Origin: JBAYJM01 sp964350585
GTDB lineage: Bacteria; Patescibacteriota; Patescibacteriia; 2-01-FULL-39-33
Direction of reading: 5' to 3'
Length of the DNA stretch: 64,000 nucleotides
NCBI GenBank assembly: GCA_964350585.1
Contig: CAYGKC010000002.1
Span: forward strand, 1 to 64,000
Made by a program: the position numbers and the translations under genes. A model generated the notes under the pieces. The model saw nothing but the letters and a program-made list of their open reading frames with translations, made no database searches and was not told where the DNA came from. Below, piece by piece: positions 15,273 to 23,100 of the stretch (position 1 is the first letter of the stretch; every line of letters begins with the position of its first letter).

Positions 15273-17057
15273 ATGGAAATTAGAAACATCGCAATTATTG
15301 CCCACGTTGATCATGGTAAAACAGCTCTTACGGACGCTTTGCTTAAACAGACAGGCATGGCTTCGGAAGAGTTTAGCATGGATACCAACGCTCTTGAAAA
15401 AGAGCGCGGTATTACTATTTACTCAAAAAATGCCTCAATTTTTTACAAGGGTTCCAAGATTAACATAGTTGATACCCCCGGCCATGCAGATTTCGGATCA
15501 GAGGTTGAACGTGTTTTAAGATCTATTGATGCGGTTATATTGGTGGTGGATGCGCAAGAAGGACCTATGCCTCAGACAAGGTTTGTCTTGAAAAAATCTT
15601 TGGAGTTAGGTTTAAAAGCGATAGTTGTTATAAATAAAATTGATAAGCCGGCGGCAACTCCCGATATAGTCCAAGAAGAAGTTTACGAATTATTTTTAGA
15701 TTTGGGAGCAAGTGACGAACAGCTTGATTTTCCTGTTGTCTATGCAGTTGCCAGAGATGGTATGGCAAAATTGAATTTGGAAGACAATGCAAAAGATATT
15801 ATGCCTGTATTAGATATGATAATCGCTAAAGTTCAGCCTGCCAAAGCGGAAGTGGATCTTCCTTTGAGAATGCAACCTTTTAATTTAGCTTATGATGACT
15901 TTCTAGGTAGGCTTGCGATCGGCAGAGTCTATGAAGGCACTATGAAATCAGGACAGCAAGTTATTGTAAGAAAGACAAATGGAGAAACAAAAGTTGCAAA
16001 AATCAATAAAATATTTACTTTTAAGGGATTGGTTAGAGAAGAGGTAAGTGAAGCTTATGCCGGTGACATCGCAATCATTGCCGGTATTGCTGATATATTT
16101 ATTGGTGAAACAATTTGTATAGATGAATCACAGGAAAAACTTCCTGCCATTTCTGTTGATGAGCCTACTATTTGCTTAAATTTTTTGGTAAACAGTTCAC
16201 CGTTTGCAGGAAAAGAGGGTAAACTGGTCACTAGCAAGCAAATAAAGGAGCGTTTGCAAAAAGAGCTTGAAGTTAATGTGGGATTAAAAATTGATTTTGA
16301 TTCCTCTGAATTTTTTAAAGTTTACGGCAGAGGAGAATTGCATATTGCCATTCTTATTGAAAATATGAGAAGAGAAGGTTTTGAATTGCAAGTCTCTCAG
16401 CCTCAAGTCATTATTAAAGAAGAGAATGGTCAAAAACTTGAACCGTTTGAAGAATTGACGATAGATATTCCGACGCAATATTCTGGAACAGTAATTGATA
16501 AACTTTCAAAAAGAAAAGCAAGCATGCTTAGTATAGACCAGGAAAATGCAATTACCAGAATTATGTTTGAAATACCGACTCGAGGATTGCTCGGATACAG
16601 GGGAGAGTTTACCGTTGATACCCGAGGAGAAGGTATTCTTTGTACCCGCGTAATAGGGTTTAAAAAATACGTAGGTGTAATTGAAAAGGATGATACCGGT
16701 TCAATGATTTCAATGGCTAACGGAAAAACTGCAGCTTACTCGCTTGATAATTTACAGAACAGGGGCGTGCTTTATGTGGGAGCAAATGCTGAAGTCTATG
16801 AGGGTATGGTAATAGGCAATGTTGCTAAAGGAAATGACTTAACCGTTAATCCAGTCAAAGGAAAAAATCTTACAAATATGCGCGCTTCAAGCGCAGATGA
16901 TGCAATTCGACTGACTCCGGCTTGGGATTTGACTTTAGAAAGAGGATTGGAAATTATGGCAGGTGACGAGTATTTGGAGATAACGCCAAAAAGCATAAGA
17001 CTGCGCAAACAGGCATTAAAAGAAACAGATAGAATAAAAGTTGCAAGAAAGGCGTAA
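15273..17057 (+). CDS. typA: Translational GTPase TypA/BipA
   Basis: A 594-residue protein, the family's normal length. GTPase motifs are AHVDHGKT (10-17), RGITI switch I (45-49), DTPGH (67-71) and NKID (121-124). Domain 2 follows at about 200-290. The EF-G-like domains III and V have GRGELHI and RGLLGYRGEF, and the BipA-specific C-terminal domain ends with LEITPKSIRLRK. It acts on ribosomes in assembly and stress adaptation. It is a single gene between its attenuator-like leader and a bidirectional terminator. Confidence 0.97.
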   Translation: MEIRNIAIIAHVDHGKTALTDALLKQTGMASEEFSMDTNALEKERGITIYSKNASIFYKGSKINIVDTPGHADFGSEVERVLRSIDAVILVVDAQEGPMPQTRFVLKKSLELGLKAIVVINKIDKPAATPDIVQEEVYELFLDLGASDEQLDFPVVYAVARDGMAKLNLEDNAKDIMPVLDMIIAKVQPAKAEVDLPLRMQPFNLAYDDFLGRLAIGRVYEGTMKSGQQVIVRKTNGETKVAKINKIFTFKGLVREEVSEAYAGDIAIIAGIADIFIGETICIDESQEKLPAISVDEPTICLNFLVNSSPFAGKEGKLVTSKQIKERLQKELEVNVGLKIDFDSSEFFKVYGRGELHIAILIENMRREGFELQVSQPQVIIKEENGQKLEPFEELTIDIPTQYSGTVIDKLSKRKASMLSIDQENAITRIMFEIPTRGLLGYRGEFTVDTRGEGILCTRVIGFKKYVGVIEKDDTGSMISMANGKTAAYSLDNLQNRGVLYVGANAEVYEGMVIGNVAKGNDLTVNPVKGKNLTNMRASSADDAIRLTPAWDLTLERGLEIMAGDEYLEITPKSIRLRKQALKETDRIKVARKA

Positions 17058-17059
17058 AA

Positions 17060-17082
17060 AAAGCTCATACGTAATGAGCTTT
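17060..17082. terminator. Bidirectional terminator overlapping a stop codon
   Basis: AAAGCTCAT (17060-17068) / ATGAGCTTT (17074-17082) around ACGTA. The TGA stop of the minus-strand gene (17067-17065) lies inside the left arm. Confidence 0.85.
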
Positions 17083-17277
17083 AATCTTGTGCAATTTTCC
17101 TGTCGGTTTATTCTCAAATTTCTCGATAAGCTCGATGTCCTTCTGAAGGCTTTTTCTCATTTTACTACAAAATCTCTGTAGTTGCTTGCTCGGTTTTCTC
17201 TTTGGTAGGGGCTTTTCGTTTTCCAATAAATCACGCACAAGACGTTTTTGCCAGCTATTGTTTTTTTTCATTTTCAA
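17065..17277 (-). CDS. Small very basic protein, unknown
   Basis: A 70-residue protein rich in Lys and Arg (MKMKKNNSWQKRLVRDLL, KPLPKRKPSKQLQRFCSKMRKSL), helical, with one Cys and no membrane segment. It could bind nucleic acid, but no family is recognised. An excellent AAGGAGG lies 8 nt before ATG and TTCAAT-17-TATTAT further up. This makes it one of the few strongly Shine-Dalgarno-led genes here. It is divergent from HU. Confidence 0.7.
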   Translation of the reverse strand: MKMKKNNSWQKRLVRDLLENEKPLPKRKPSKQLQRFCSKMRKSLQKDIELIEKFENKPTGKLHKIKAHYV

Positions 17278-17327
17278 ATCCTCCTTGTAAAAATAATAAC
17301 ACTTATTTTTTATTTATTGAAATTTAA

Positions 17328-17409
17328 TTGATTTTCCTTTACTTTTCTTATATAATTTAAATAAGTAAGGGCTGTGGAAAACTATTGGTTAAAACCGGTT
17401 TAAACAGCC
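17328..17409 (+). promoter_or_regulatory. HU promoter and structured leader
   Basis: TTGATT (17328-17333), 17 bp, TATAAT (17351-17356). The leader of about 80 nt can fold by pairing GGCTGT (17370-17375) with ACAGCC (17404-17409) and contains TGTGGAAAACT (17373-17383), a DnaA-box-like sequence, and the AAACCGGTTT palindrome. Confidence 0.7.
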
Positions 17410-17440
17410 GTCACCTTAATAATAAAAATTAACAAAGATT

Positions 17441-17722
17441 ATGGCTAAAATGACCAAGTCTCAAATTTTGAGCACACTTGCAGATTCTACAGGAATTGCA
17501 AAGAAGGACGTAGTAGCAGTCATGGACAAGCTTACATCCATGGCATACGTAGAAGTTAAGAAAAATGGTGAGTTTGTTGTTCCAGGTATTGGTAAATTAG
17601 TTAAGGTTAATCGAAAAGCCAGAGAAGGCAGAAATCCAGCTACAGGCGAAACAATCAAGATTCCTGCTAAAACAGTTGTAAAATTCAGAGTTGCAAAAGC
17701 AGCAAAAGAAGCTGTATTATAA
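17441..17722 (+). CDS. hup: HU-family DNA-binding protein
   Basis: A 93-residue, full-length HU/IHF-like protein. It has the helical dimerisation part (TKSQILSTLADSTGIAKKDVVAVMDKL), then the beta arm with GIGKLVKVNRKAREGRNPATGE and the arm-tip IPAKTVVKF. It bends and compacts DNA as a dimer. It is single here, with its own promoter. The downstream end falls next to a run of 100 N, so its terminator is not visible. Confidence 0.97.
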   Translation: MAKMTKSQILSTLADSTGIAKKDVVAVMDKLTSMAYVEVKKNGEFVVPGIGKLVKVNRKAREGRNPATGETIKIPAKTVVKFRVAKAAKEAVL

Positions 17723-17729
17723 AAACATT

Positions 17730-17829
17730 NNNNNNNNNNNNNNNNNNNNNNNNNNNNNNNNNNNNNNNNNNNNNNNNNNNNNNNNNNNNNNNNNNNNNNN
17801 NNNNNNNNNNNNNNNNNNNNNNNNNNNNN
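17730..17829. other. Assembly gap (100 N)
   Basis: Exactly 100 N, a conventional size for gaps of unknown length. The flanks (AAAAACATT and ATTTTTCATT) are not duplicated, so some true sequence may be missing between HU and the next gene. Confidence 0.99.
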
Positions 17830-17856
17830 ATTTTTCATTATAAATCTAAATTTATT

Positions 17857-19185
17857 ATGTCAAATCTTCCTCAAAAAGCTTGGGTCGTTACCGTAGATAT
17901 GGGATATGGACATCAACGCGCAGCTTACCCTTTAAAGGAAATAGCTTATGGCAAAATAATTACCGCCAATAATTATACAGGCATACCTCAAAAAGATAAA
18001 ATGATTTGGGAAGGCAGTAGGGCTTTTTATGAATTTATTTCAAGGTTTAAACGTATCCCTCTGATTGGAGAAGCTGCTTTTGATTTATATGATAAGTTTC
18101 AGGCTATCCCCCAGTTTTATCCTAAAAGAGACTTGTCTAAATCAAATATACAGCTAGAGCAGACTTTTAGGCTTTTTAAAAAACAACAGTGGGGAAAGCA
18201 TTTGTTTGATAAGTTGGCAAAAAAGCCTCTGCCATTTGTTACGACATTTTTTATTACTTCAATGATGGCGGAATTTTATAACTATCCCGGTGAAATTTAT
18301 TGCGTATTGTGCGATGCTGACATTAGCAGGACTTGGGTTCCTCCAAAACCCAAAGAAAGCAGGATAATTTATTTAGCATCAAATAAAAGGGTTATGGAGA
18401 GGCTTAAATTGTATGGTGTAAGGCCTGAAAAAATTTATTTGACCGGTTTTCCTTTGCCGGATGAAAATGTCGGCGATGATTTGAGCAGAGTCAAGCAGGA
18501 CTTGGGCAGAAGGTTGATCCACCTTGATCCGCAAAAGATTTTTATCTCTCAGTACAGGCATTCTTTACAGCCAACTTTCAGGGATAAATTAAAACTAAAG
18601 CAATCAAGGCCTCTTACAATTACTTTCTGCGTCGGAGGAGCCGGTGCTCAAAGAGAGTTGGGAATTGAAATAGCAAAAAGCTTAAGCAAGGAGATAAAAG
18701 AAGGAAAAATAAAATTGAATTTGGTCGCAGGAATAAATAAGGATGTATCGAAATATTTTCAAAATGAAATTGGCGTTTTAAAACTAAAAAATTCCAAAAA
18801 TGTTTCGGTCCTTTATGAGCCGACAAAAAACAATTATTTCAGGAGTTTTAATAAATGTTTGAGAAATACTGATATTTTATGGACAAAGCCGAGTGAATTA
18901 TCATTTTATTGCGCCTTGGGTTTGCCGATAATTATTGCGCCACCCATAGGTTCGCAAGAAATATTCAATCAAAAGTGGCTTCTTTCGATCGGTGCCGGCA
19001 TAAATCAAGAAGATCCCAAATATGCAAAAGAATGGCTTTGGGATTGGATTGCTTCCGGATGGTTGGCTGAAGCGGCAATGGAAGGATTTGTTGAAGCGCC
19101 AAGGTATGGCACTTACAATGTGGAAAAAATTATTTTCCATAAATATTCTGAAACTAAAAATGTAAAAACAGTTTTGCAGTATTAA
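17857..19185 (+). CDS. Putative GT-B-fold glycosyltransferase-like protein
   Basis: A 442-residue protein. Near the N-terminus DMGYGHQRAA fits the GxGH..A loop of MurG and MGDG-synthase-like (GT28) enzymes. In the middle LASNKRVMERLKLYGVRPEKIYLTGFPLP is the classic interdomain segment of such enzymes (receding strand, then GFPLP). The C-terminal half has CVGGAGAQRE and later KPSELSFYCALGLPIIIAPPIGSQE, as in nucleotide-sugar-binding domains. The donor and acceptor are unknown. No membrane segment is visible. It is co-directional with and 1 nt before the SpoU methyltransferase. Confidence 0.7.
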   Translation: MSNLPQKAWVVTVDMGYGHQRAAYPLKEIAYGKIITANNYTGIPQKDKMIWEGSRAFYEFISRFKRIPLIGEAAFDLYDKFQAIPQFYPKRDLSKSNIQLEQTFRLFKKQQWGKHLFDKLAKKPLPFVTTFFITSMMAEFYNYPGEIYCVLCDADISRTWVPPKPKESRIIYLASNKRVMERLKLYGVRPEKIYLTGFPLPDENVGDDLSRVKQDLGRRLIHLDPQKIFISQYRHSLQPTFRDKLKLKQSRPLTITFCVGGAGAQRELGIEIAKSLSKEIKEGKIKLNLVAGINKDVSKYFQNEIGVLKLKNSKNVSVLYEPTKNNYFRSFNKCLRNTDILWTKPSELSFYCALGLPIIIAPPIGSQEIFNQKWLLSIGAGINQEDPKYAKEWLWDWIASGWLAEAAMEGFVEAPRYGTYNVEKIIFHKYSETKNVKTVLQY

Positions 19186-19186
19186 T

Positions 19187-19636
19187 ATGAAGGATTTATA
19201 TGTCATTTGTGACAATATCAGGAGCTTATATAATGTAGGCTCCGTTTTTCGTACCAGTGATGCTTTGGGTGTAAGAAAAATATTCCTGTGTGGCATTACC
19301 GGCACTCCGGAACAAAGTGGCTTGAAAAAAGTTTCTTTGGGTGCCGAGAATTCCATCGAATGGGAATATTATAAACAAACTTGGAGACTTGTGGATAAGC
19401 TAAAAAAAGAGGGCATAAAAATTATTTCCCTAGAACTTTCTGCTAAAAGTATAAATATTAAAAATTTAAGGCCAAAATTTCCCTGTGCCATTGTTTTGGG
19501 AAACGAAGTAACGGGAATTTCTGAAGCGATATTGAAAAGGTCAGACTATATTGTTAAAATTCCCATGAGAGGAATAAAAGAATCGCTTAACGTTTCTGTC
19601 GCTTTCGGTATTGCGGCCCATAATATACTTAAATAA
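19187..19636 (+). CDS. SpoU/TrmH-family RNA 2'-O-methyltransferase
   Basis: A 149-residue SPOUT protein made of the catalytic domain only. It contains motif 1 NIRSLYNVGSVFRTSDALG, motif 2 AIVLGNEVTGIS and motif 3 IPMRGIKESLNVSVAFGIAAH, the three SAM-binding knot motifs. It lacks the N-terminal RNA-binding domain of larger members. The substrate could be tRNA (TrmL/TrmH-like) or rRNA. Confidence 0.94.
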   Translation: MKDLYVICDNIRSLYNVGSVFRTSDALGVRKIFLCGITGTPEQSGLKKVSLGAENSIEWEYYKQTWRLVDKLKKEGIKIISLELSAKSINIKNLRPKFPCAIVLGNEVTGISEAILKRSDYIVKIPMRGIKESLNVSVAFGIAAHNILK

Positions 19637-19637
19637 T

Positions 19638-20432
19638 ATGATCAATATTGAAAAAAAATCAAAAATCACAGAACCGACTCCTGAGGCAGATAAAGAATAT
19701 GAGATTTTGGCAAGAATTTCATTAGTCGAAAAAGATATAGCTGAATTTCGTGATTCTCCGGAATTTAAATTGCTTAAACCCCTGGACGTTTATTTTGAAC
19801 AAGAAAAAAATCTTATAGAAGCCATGGCAACTCTTGTTTTACGTCTTGAAAGTAAACTTATAGAGTACGATACTGTTATTGGAGATGATGTAAGTGGCAG
19901 GTTAATGGCGATGTTTTTAAGGAGAGTAATAAAAAATCTTAAAGTCGATAAAAAAAGCCCGAACACATTTTTTGTAGCTGCCGGTAGGCTTAAGAGTGAT
20001 GCTAGTAAATCTAAAATTGAAAACTTTTTTGAAACTAAAAAAGAAAGTCTTGGAAAAGTTTTATTGGTTACAGAATATATTAGCAGTGGCAAAGGCATAA
20101 ATTTGTTACTAGAAATAATTGAAAATGTTGGAATTGATTTTGATTTGTCAGCCTTATCTATTTGTTATAATCTTGATTACTATCAACAGGAATTTCCTCT
20201 TATCAGTAAAAGATTGTTTTATGGCTGTATTGGTCAAACAGGATTTTACTTTTATAATCGAAAATACTTGACCGGAGTTAAAAAAGATGCGGATAAAGAG
20301 CATTCCATAAGAGATACTGAGCCTCATACTTATGCAACTGATAGTTTGCAACAAGACAGAAAAGACATTCGAAAATGTTTAAATAGTTTGGCTGATTTTA
20401 TTTGTGAAAAAATTTTAAAAAAAGAAAATTAA
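19638..20432 (+). CDS. PRT-like hypothetical protein
   Basis: A 264-residue protein, started at ATG 19638, one base after the previous stop; an upstream start would overlap that gene. YDTVIGDDVSGRLMAMFLRRVI and, later, GKVLLVTEYISSGKGINLL resemble the substrate loop and the PRPP loop (normally vvDDv.tTG.T) of type I phosphoribosyltransferases, but the acidic pair is changed to TEY. It may be a diverged PRT or a regulatory relative. The rest is unrecognised. Confidence 0.5.
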   Translation: MINIEKKSKITEPTPEADKEYEILARISLVEKDIAEFRDSPEFKLLKPLDVYFEQEKNLIEAMATLVLRLESKLIEYDTVIGDDVSGRLMAMFLRRVIKNLKVDKKSPNTFFVAAGRLKSDASKSKIENFFETKKESLGKVLLVTEYISSGKGINLLLEIIENVGIDFDLSALSICYNLDYYQQEFPLISKRLFYGCIGQTGFYFYNRKYLTGVKKDADKEHSIRDTEPHTYATDSLQQDRKDIRKCLNSLADFICEKILKKEN

Positions 20433-20456
20433 TTTTGTGGAATTGCTATATTTCAA

Positions 20457-20546
20457 TTTTAGTAATATAGCGCAGTTGGCTAGCGCGCGTCGTTCGGGAC
20501 GGCGAGGTCGCCGGTTCAAATCCGGCTATCCCGATTTTTTAGTAAT
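20457..20546. repeat. 10-bp direct repeat flanking the tRNA-Pro
   Basis: TTTTAGTAAT occurs at 20457-20466 and again at 20537-20546, immediately on both sides of the tRNA. The left copy supplies the wrong 5' acceptor bases, so a recombination or duplication across this repeat could have replaced the original end. Confidence 0.6.
20461..20534 (+). tRNA. tRNA-Pro (anticodon CGG), acceptor stem damaged
   Basis: The body from the D arm to the 3' end is a good tRNA-Pro: D stem GCGC/GCGC, anticodon stem CGTCG/CGGCG with loop TTCGGGA (CGG), T arm GCCGG-TTCAAAT-CCGGC, 3' acceptor strand TATCCCG and discriminator A. The 5' acceptor strand should read CGGGATA but reads AGTAATA, which leaves three of the four outer pairs mismatched, including C1-G72. 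CGGGATGTAG, the usual 5' end of such a tRNA, occurs instead at 20559-20568. It is probably a tRNA pseudogene. Confidence 0.7.
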
Positions 20547-20593
20547 TCGATTAAGGAGCGGGATGTAGTCCTATTTTTTAAGAGGTTAAATAT

Positions 20594-20620
20594 AAAATAA
20601 CCATTAATTTTGGTTATTTT
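20594..20620 (+). terminator. Terminator-like hairpin
   Basis: AAAATAACC (20594-20602) / GGTTATTTT (20612-20620), loop of 9 nt, T run after. It separates the tRNA region from the next promoter. The stem is AT-rich and weaker than others here. Confidence 0.6.
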
Positions 20621-20665
20621 TTGTTTAAATTTAAATAAAATATAATTAAATATGAATTAAAACAC

Positions 20666-20820
20666 TTGACAAAATTGAATATATTAGATAAAATGCTATG
20701 TTTGCTGTAGTTTTGCAAACCTCAAAAAAATCGGAACCGGGCTGCAATCTTGTTCCATTAAAATAGCGGGAAACTTGGGAGCTCTATTACGAGAAAAAAA
20801 GGAGAGTAGAAAGGCGCAGA
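20666..20820 (+). promoter_or_regulatory. Strong promoter and long leader of 20822 gene
   Basis: TTGACA (20666-20671), 17 bp, TAAAAT (20689-20694). About 120 nt of G+C-richer leader follow, with a hairpin GTTTGC/GCAAAC (20700-20705/20715-20720) near the start and AAAGGAG about 15 nt before ATG. Confidence 0.8.
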
Positions 20821-20821
20821 A

Positions 20822-21307
20822 ATGAACGCACTTGCAGCAGTTTTCCATGGGGGAAAAAGTAGTTGCAGTGCAGTACAGTGGTTGAAAAATTTGAAGTCCC
20901 AGGATGCTCAACTGGATTTGAGAGAGTTCAAAATGTCTTGGTTCGATATGGTCTGCCTTTTTAAGCTTAATGGGGGAAGGGTAGAGCCAGTTTTGGCCGA
21001 GATGGAATTCAATAACGAGAATCCAATTGGGAGAATTTGGGCAAGGGAGCTTCGTCATAGCGTTAGTAACGATATGCTTGATGAGTTTCCGGCAGTTGAT
21101 ATGCCAGAATTTCTGGCTTTCGGAATAAAGCACTTTAAAAATCTTCACAACCTGGGAGTAATTACAACTTCGAAATTATTTTATTTCGGAGCGATTATTC
21201 CTCCTATGGTTCCAGTGATAGACGGAAAAGCGAGAGGCGGGCCGGTAATTACGTTGGTCAGGCCTTTCTGGAATTGGAGTGCAAAGACAATTGTTCTTTA
21301 TCGATGA
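20822..21307 (+). CDS. Unrecognised protein in an isolated cassette
   Basis: A 161-residue protein without signal peptide or clear membrane segment. It is rich in Phe, Trp and Asn, with a hydrophobic C-terminal third (FYFGAIIPPMVPVIDGKARGGPVITLVRPFWNW). No family is recognised. Codon choice and G+C content differ visibly from the adjacent genes. It has a near-consensus promoter, a long leader and a perfect G+C-rich terminator, forming a self-contained transcription unit. Confidence 0.65.
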   Translation: MNALAAVFHGGKSSCSAVQWLKNLKSQDAQLDLREFKMSWFDMVCLFKLNGGRVEPVLAEMEFNNENPIGRIWARELRHSVSNDMLDEFPAVDMPEFLAFGIKHFKNLHNLGVITTSKLFYFGAIIPPMVPVIDGKARGGPVITLVRPFWNWSAKTIVLYR

Positions 21308-21313
21308 ATTATT

Positions 21314-21352
21314 CGGATAGCGCAGGCAACTGCTCGCGCTATCCGTTTTTTT
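21314..21352 (+). terminator. Strong intrinsic terminator
   Basis: CGGATAGCGC (21314-21323) / GCGCTATCCG (21336-21345), 12-nt loop, seven T. It begins 7 nt after the stop. Confidence 0.95.
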
Positions 21353-21407
21353 ATTGATAAAATAAATTAAAATTGGTAACATTATATAAAACAGTAACAA
21401 TAAAAAA

Positions 21408-22304
21408 ATGAAAATTCTTATTATCGGCAACGGGTTTGTTGGAAGCAGGTGCGCAGGGAAATGGCCTGATGCTGTCGTTTCTTCTAAAATGATAAATAAT
21501 GTTGAGGATGCTTTAGAAATTTTAGATGAGTATAATCCCGAAGTTGTTTTAAATGCCGCAGGAACTGTCGGCAAGCCGAATGTTGATTGGTGCGATGATC
21601 ATCAGTTTGAAACTTTTTTTGGCAACATTATTCTTCCGATATTTATAGCGCAGGCTTGCGCCAAGAAAAACGTTTATCTCTTGCATATCGGTTCAGGTTG
21701 TATTTTTTATGGCCAGTCTCCTGATTTAAAAGGTTGGAAAGAAGATGATTTTGCAAATCCTTCAGTCACTTACTCTAGAGCAAAATACGCGGCAGACTTG
21801 GCATTAAGTATGTTGCCAAATGTCGGAATTGCCAGGATAAGAATGCCGATGGATTGCATTCCCTTTTCGGGCAATATTATTGATAAGTTGGCTTCTTACA
21901 AAAAAATTGTTGATGTAGAAAACAGTTTGACTATAATTGAAGATATGATTGATGTTTTTCGTCAACTTTTGGAAAAACAAGCAAGTGGCATTTTCCATGT
22001 TACAAACCCCGGAAGCATAAAACATCGAGAGATTATTCAAATGTACAAGGAATTGGTTGATTCTAATTACACAACTGAGTTCATACCCGAAGAAGAAATG
22101 GTAAAGCAGGGACTCACGCAAAAAAAGCGTTCAACTAATATCTTGCAATCAGATAATTTGGCAAAATATGGAATTGAGATGCGGTCGGCCAAAGAAGCGG
22201 CGCGTGATTGCATGGTAAAATATGCAAAATTAAAACAGGAGAAAGAAAAGGAAAATTTTGGGTTTACTGAAGACGTTGCTTCTGTTGTTATTGACGCTTC
22301 TTAA
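21408..22304 (+). CDS. Extended SDR reductase, RmlD-like
   Basis: A 298-residue NAD(P)-dependent protein. The dinucleotide-binding start is ILIIGNGFVGSRCAG, the NAAG motif is VVLNAAGTVGKPN, the catalytic Ser/Tyr/Lys lie in HIGSGCIFYG and YSRAKYAAD, and a later FHVTNPGSIKHREI resembles dTDP-4-dehydrorhamnose reductase and related sugar-nucleotide enzymes. It likely makes an activated sugar for surface glycans. No other rml gene is in the window. Confidence 0.85.
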   Translation: MKILIIGNGFVGSRCAGKWPDAVVSSKMINNVEDALEILDEYNPEVVLNAAGTVGKPNVDWCDDHQFETFFGNIILPIFIAQACAKKNVYLLHIGSGCIFYGQSPDLKGWKEDDFANPSVTYSRAKYAADLALSMLPNVGIARIRMPMDCIPFSGNIIDKLASYKKIVDVENSLTIIEDMIDVFRQLLEKQASGIFHVTNPGSIKHREIIQMYKELVDSNYTTEFIPEEEMVKQGLTQKKRSTNILQSDNLAKYGIEMRSAKEAARDCMVKYAKLKQEKEKENFGFTEDVASVVIDAS

Positions 22305-22349
22305 AATTAATTCTAAAATTAATTGAGGTAAAAAAAATAAGTAACGAAA

Positions 22350-23036
22350 ATGAATAAAATAAAGCATTTAGCCATAATAATGGATGGTAATAGGCGTTGG
22401 GCGAAAGAGCGCGGATTGCCTGCATTCGAAGGTCATAGGAGGGGGTATGAAAAAATGAAAGATGCCGGACAGTGGTGTCTTGACAGAGGCATTGAAGTTT
22501 TGACTGTCTATGCTTTCTCTAGGGAAAATTGGAACAGAAGCCAAGAAGAAGTAAGTTATTTAATGGATTTATTGCATAAAGCTCTGACTTTGGAAATAAA
22601 AAAATTTAACGAAAGGGGGATTCGTCTTAGGATTATAGGGAGTCGTGAAAAATTATCAAAAAAATTAGTCGAGGCAATAGAATACGCGCAAGAACAAACA
22701 AAAAATAATAATAAAGGAACGCTTAATCTTGCGATAAATTACGGTGGCCGTTTGGAAATAGTCGAAGCTGTTAAAAAAGCGGTAAAAGACGGCGTTAACA
22801 TTGACACCTTATCAGAAGAGACAATCTCGCAAAATATTTGGACTGCAGGCCAAAGTGATCCAGATTTGATAATTCGCACGTCAGGCGAGCAACGTTTGTC
22901 GGGTTTTCTAACATGGCAATCAGTATATAGTGAACTGTATTTTATTCAAAAGCATTGGCCGGAATTTTCTGAAAGTGATTTGGATTTGGCCATAGAAGAA
23001 TTCGAAAAAAGAGGCAGAAGGTTTGGCGGAAATTAA
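22350..23036 (+). CDS. uppS: Undecaprenyl diphosphate synthase
   Basis: A 228-residue cis-prenyltransferase. The signature MDGNRRWAKERG has the catalytic Asp at residue 12, HRRGYEKM follows, and AFSRENWNRSQEEV, LNLAINYGGRLEIVEA and DLIIRTSGEQRLSGFLTWQSVYSELYF complete the family motifs. It makes the lipid carrier for peptidoglycan and surface glycans, which suits the GT2 and ligase-like genes at 62188-64000. Confidence 0.97.
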   Translation: MNKIKHLAIIMDGNRRWAKERGLPAFEGHRRGYEKMKDAGQWCLDRGIEVLTVYAFSRENWNRSQEEVSYLMDLLHKALTLEIKKFNERGIRLRIIGSREKLSKKLVEAIEYAQEQTKNNNKGTLNLAINYGGRLEIVEAVKKAVKDGVNIDTLSEETISQNIWTAGQSDPDLIIRTSGEQRLSGFLTWQSVYSELYFIQKHWPEFSESDLDLAIEEFEKRGRRFGGN

Positions 23037-23052
23037 AATTTTAAAAAAAAGG

Positions 23053-23099
23053 CCGCCGATCGATTGAGTTCCCGTTGAACTCGCCTGATCGGCGGTTTT
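23053..23099. terminator. Two-tier bidirectional terminator
   Basis: Outer stem CCGCCGATC (23053-23061) / GATCGGCGG (23087-23095) and inner stem GAGTTC/GAACTC (23066-23071/23077-23082), with A tract left and T tract right. It lies between uppS and the convergent membrane-protein gene. Confidence 0.92.
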
Positions 23100-23100
23100 A

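Noticed and set aside
20461..20568. Firm call of a permuted tRNA gene
   Set aside because: Only the outer acceptor bases recur downstream, joined to unrelated sequence; a broken or rearranged tRNA is simpler.
21176..21574. 132-codon minus-strand frame
   Set aside because: It crosses a strong plus-strand terminator and the start of the SDR gene and has no recognisable domain.
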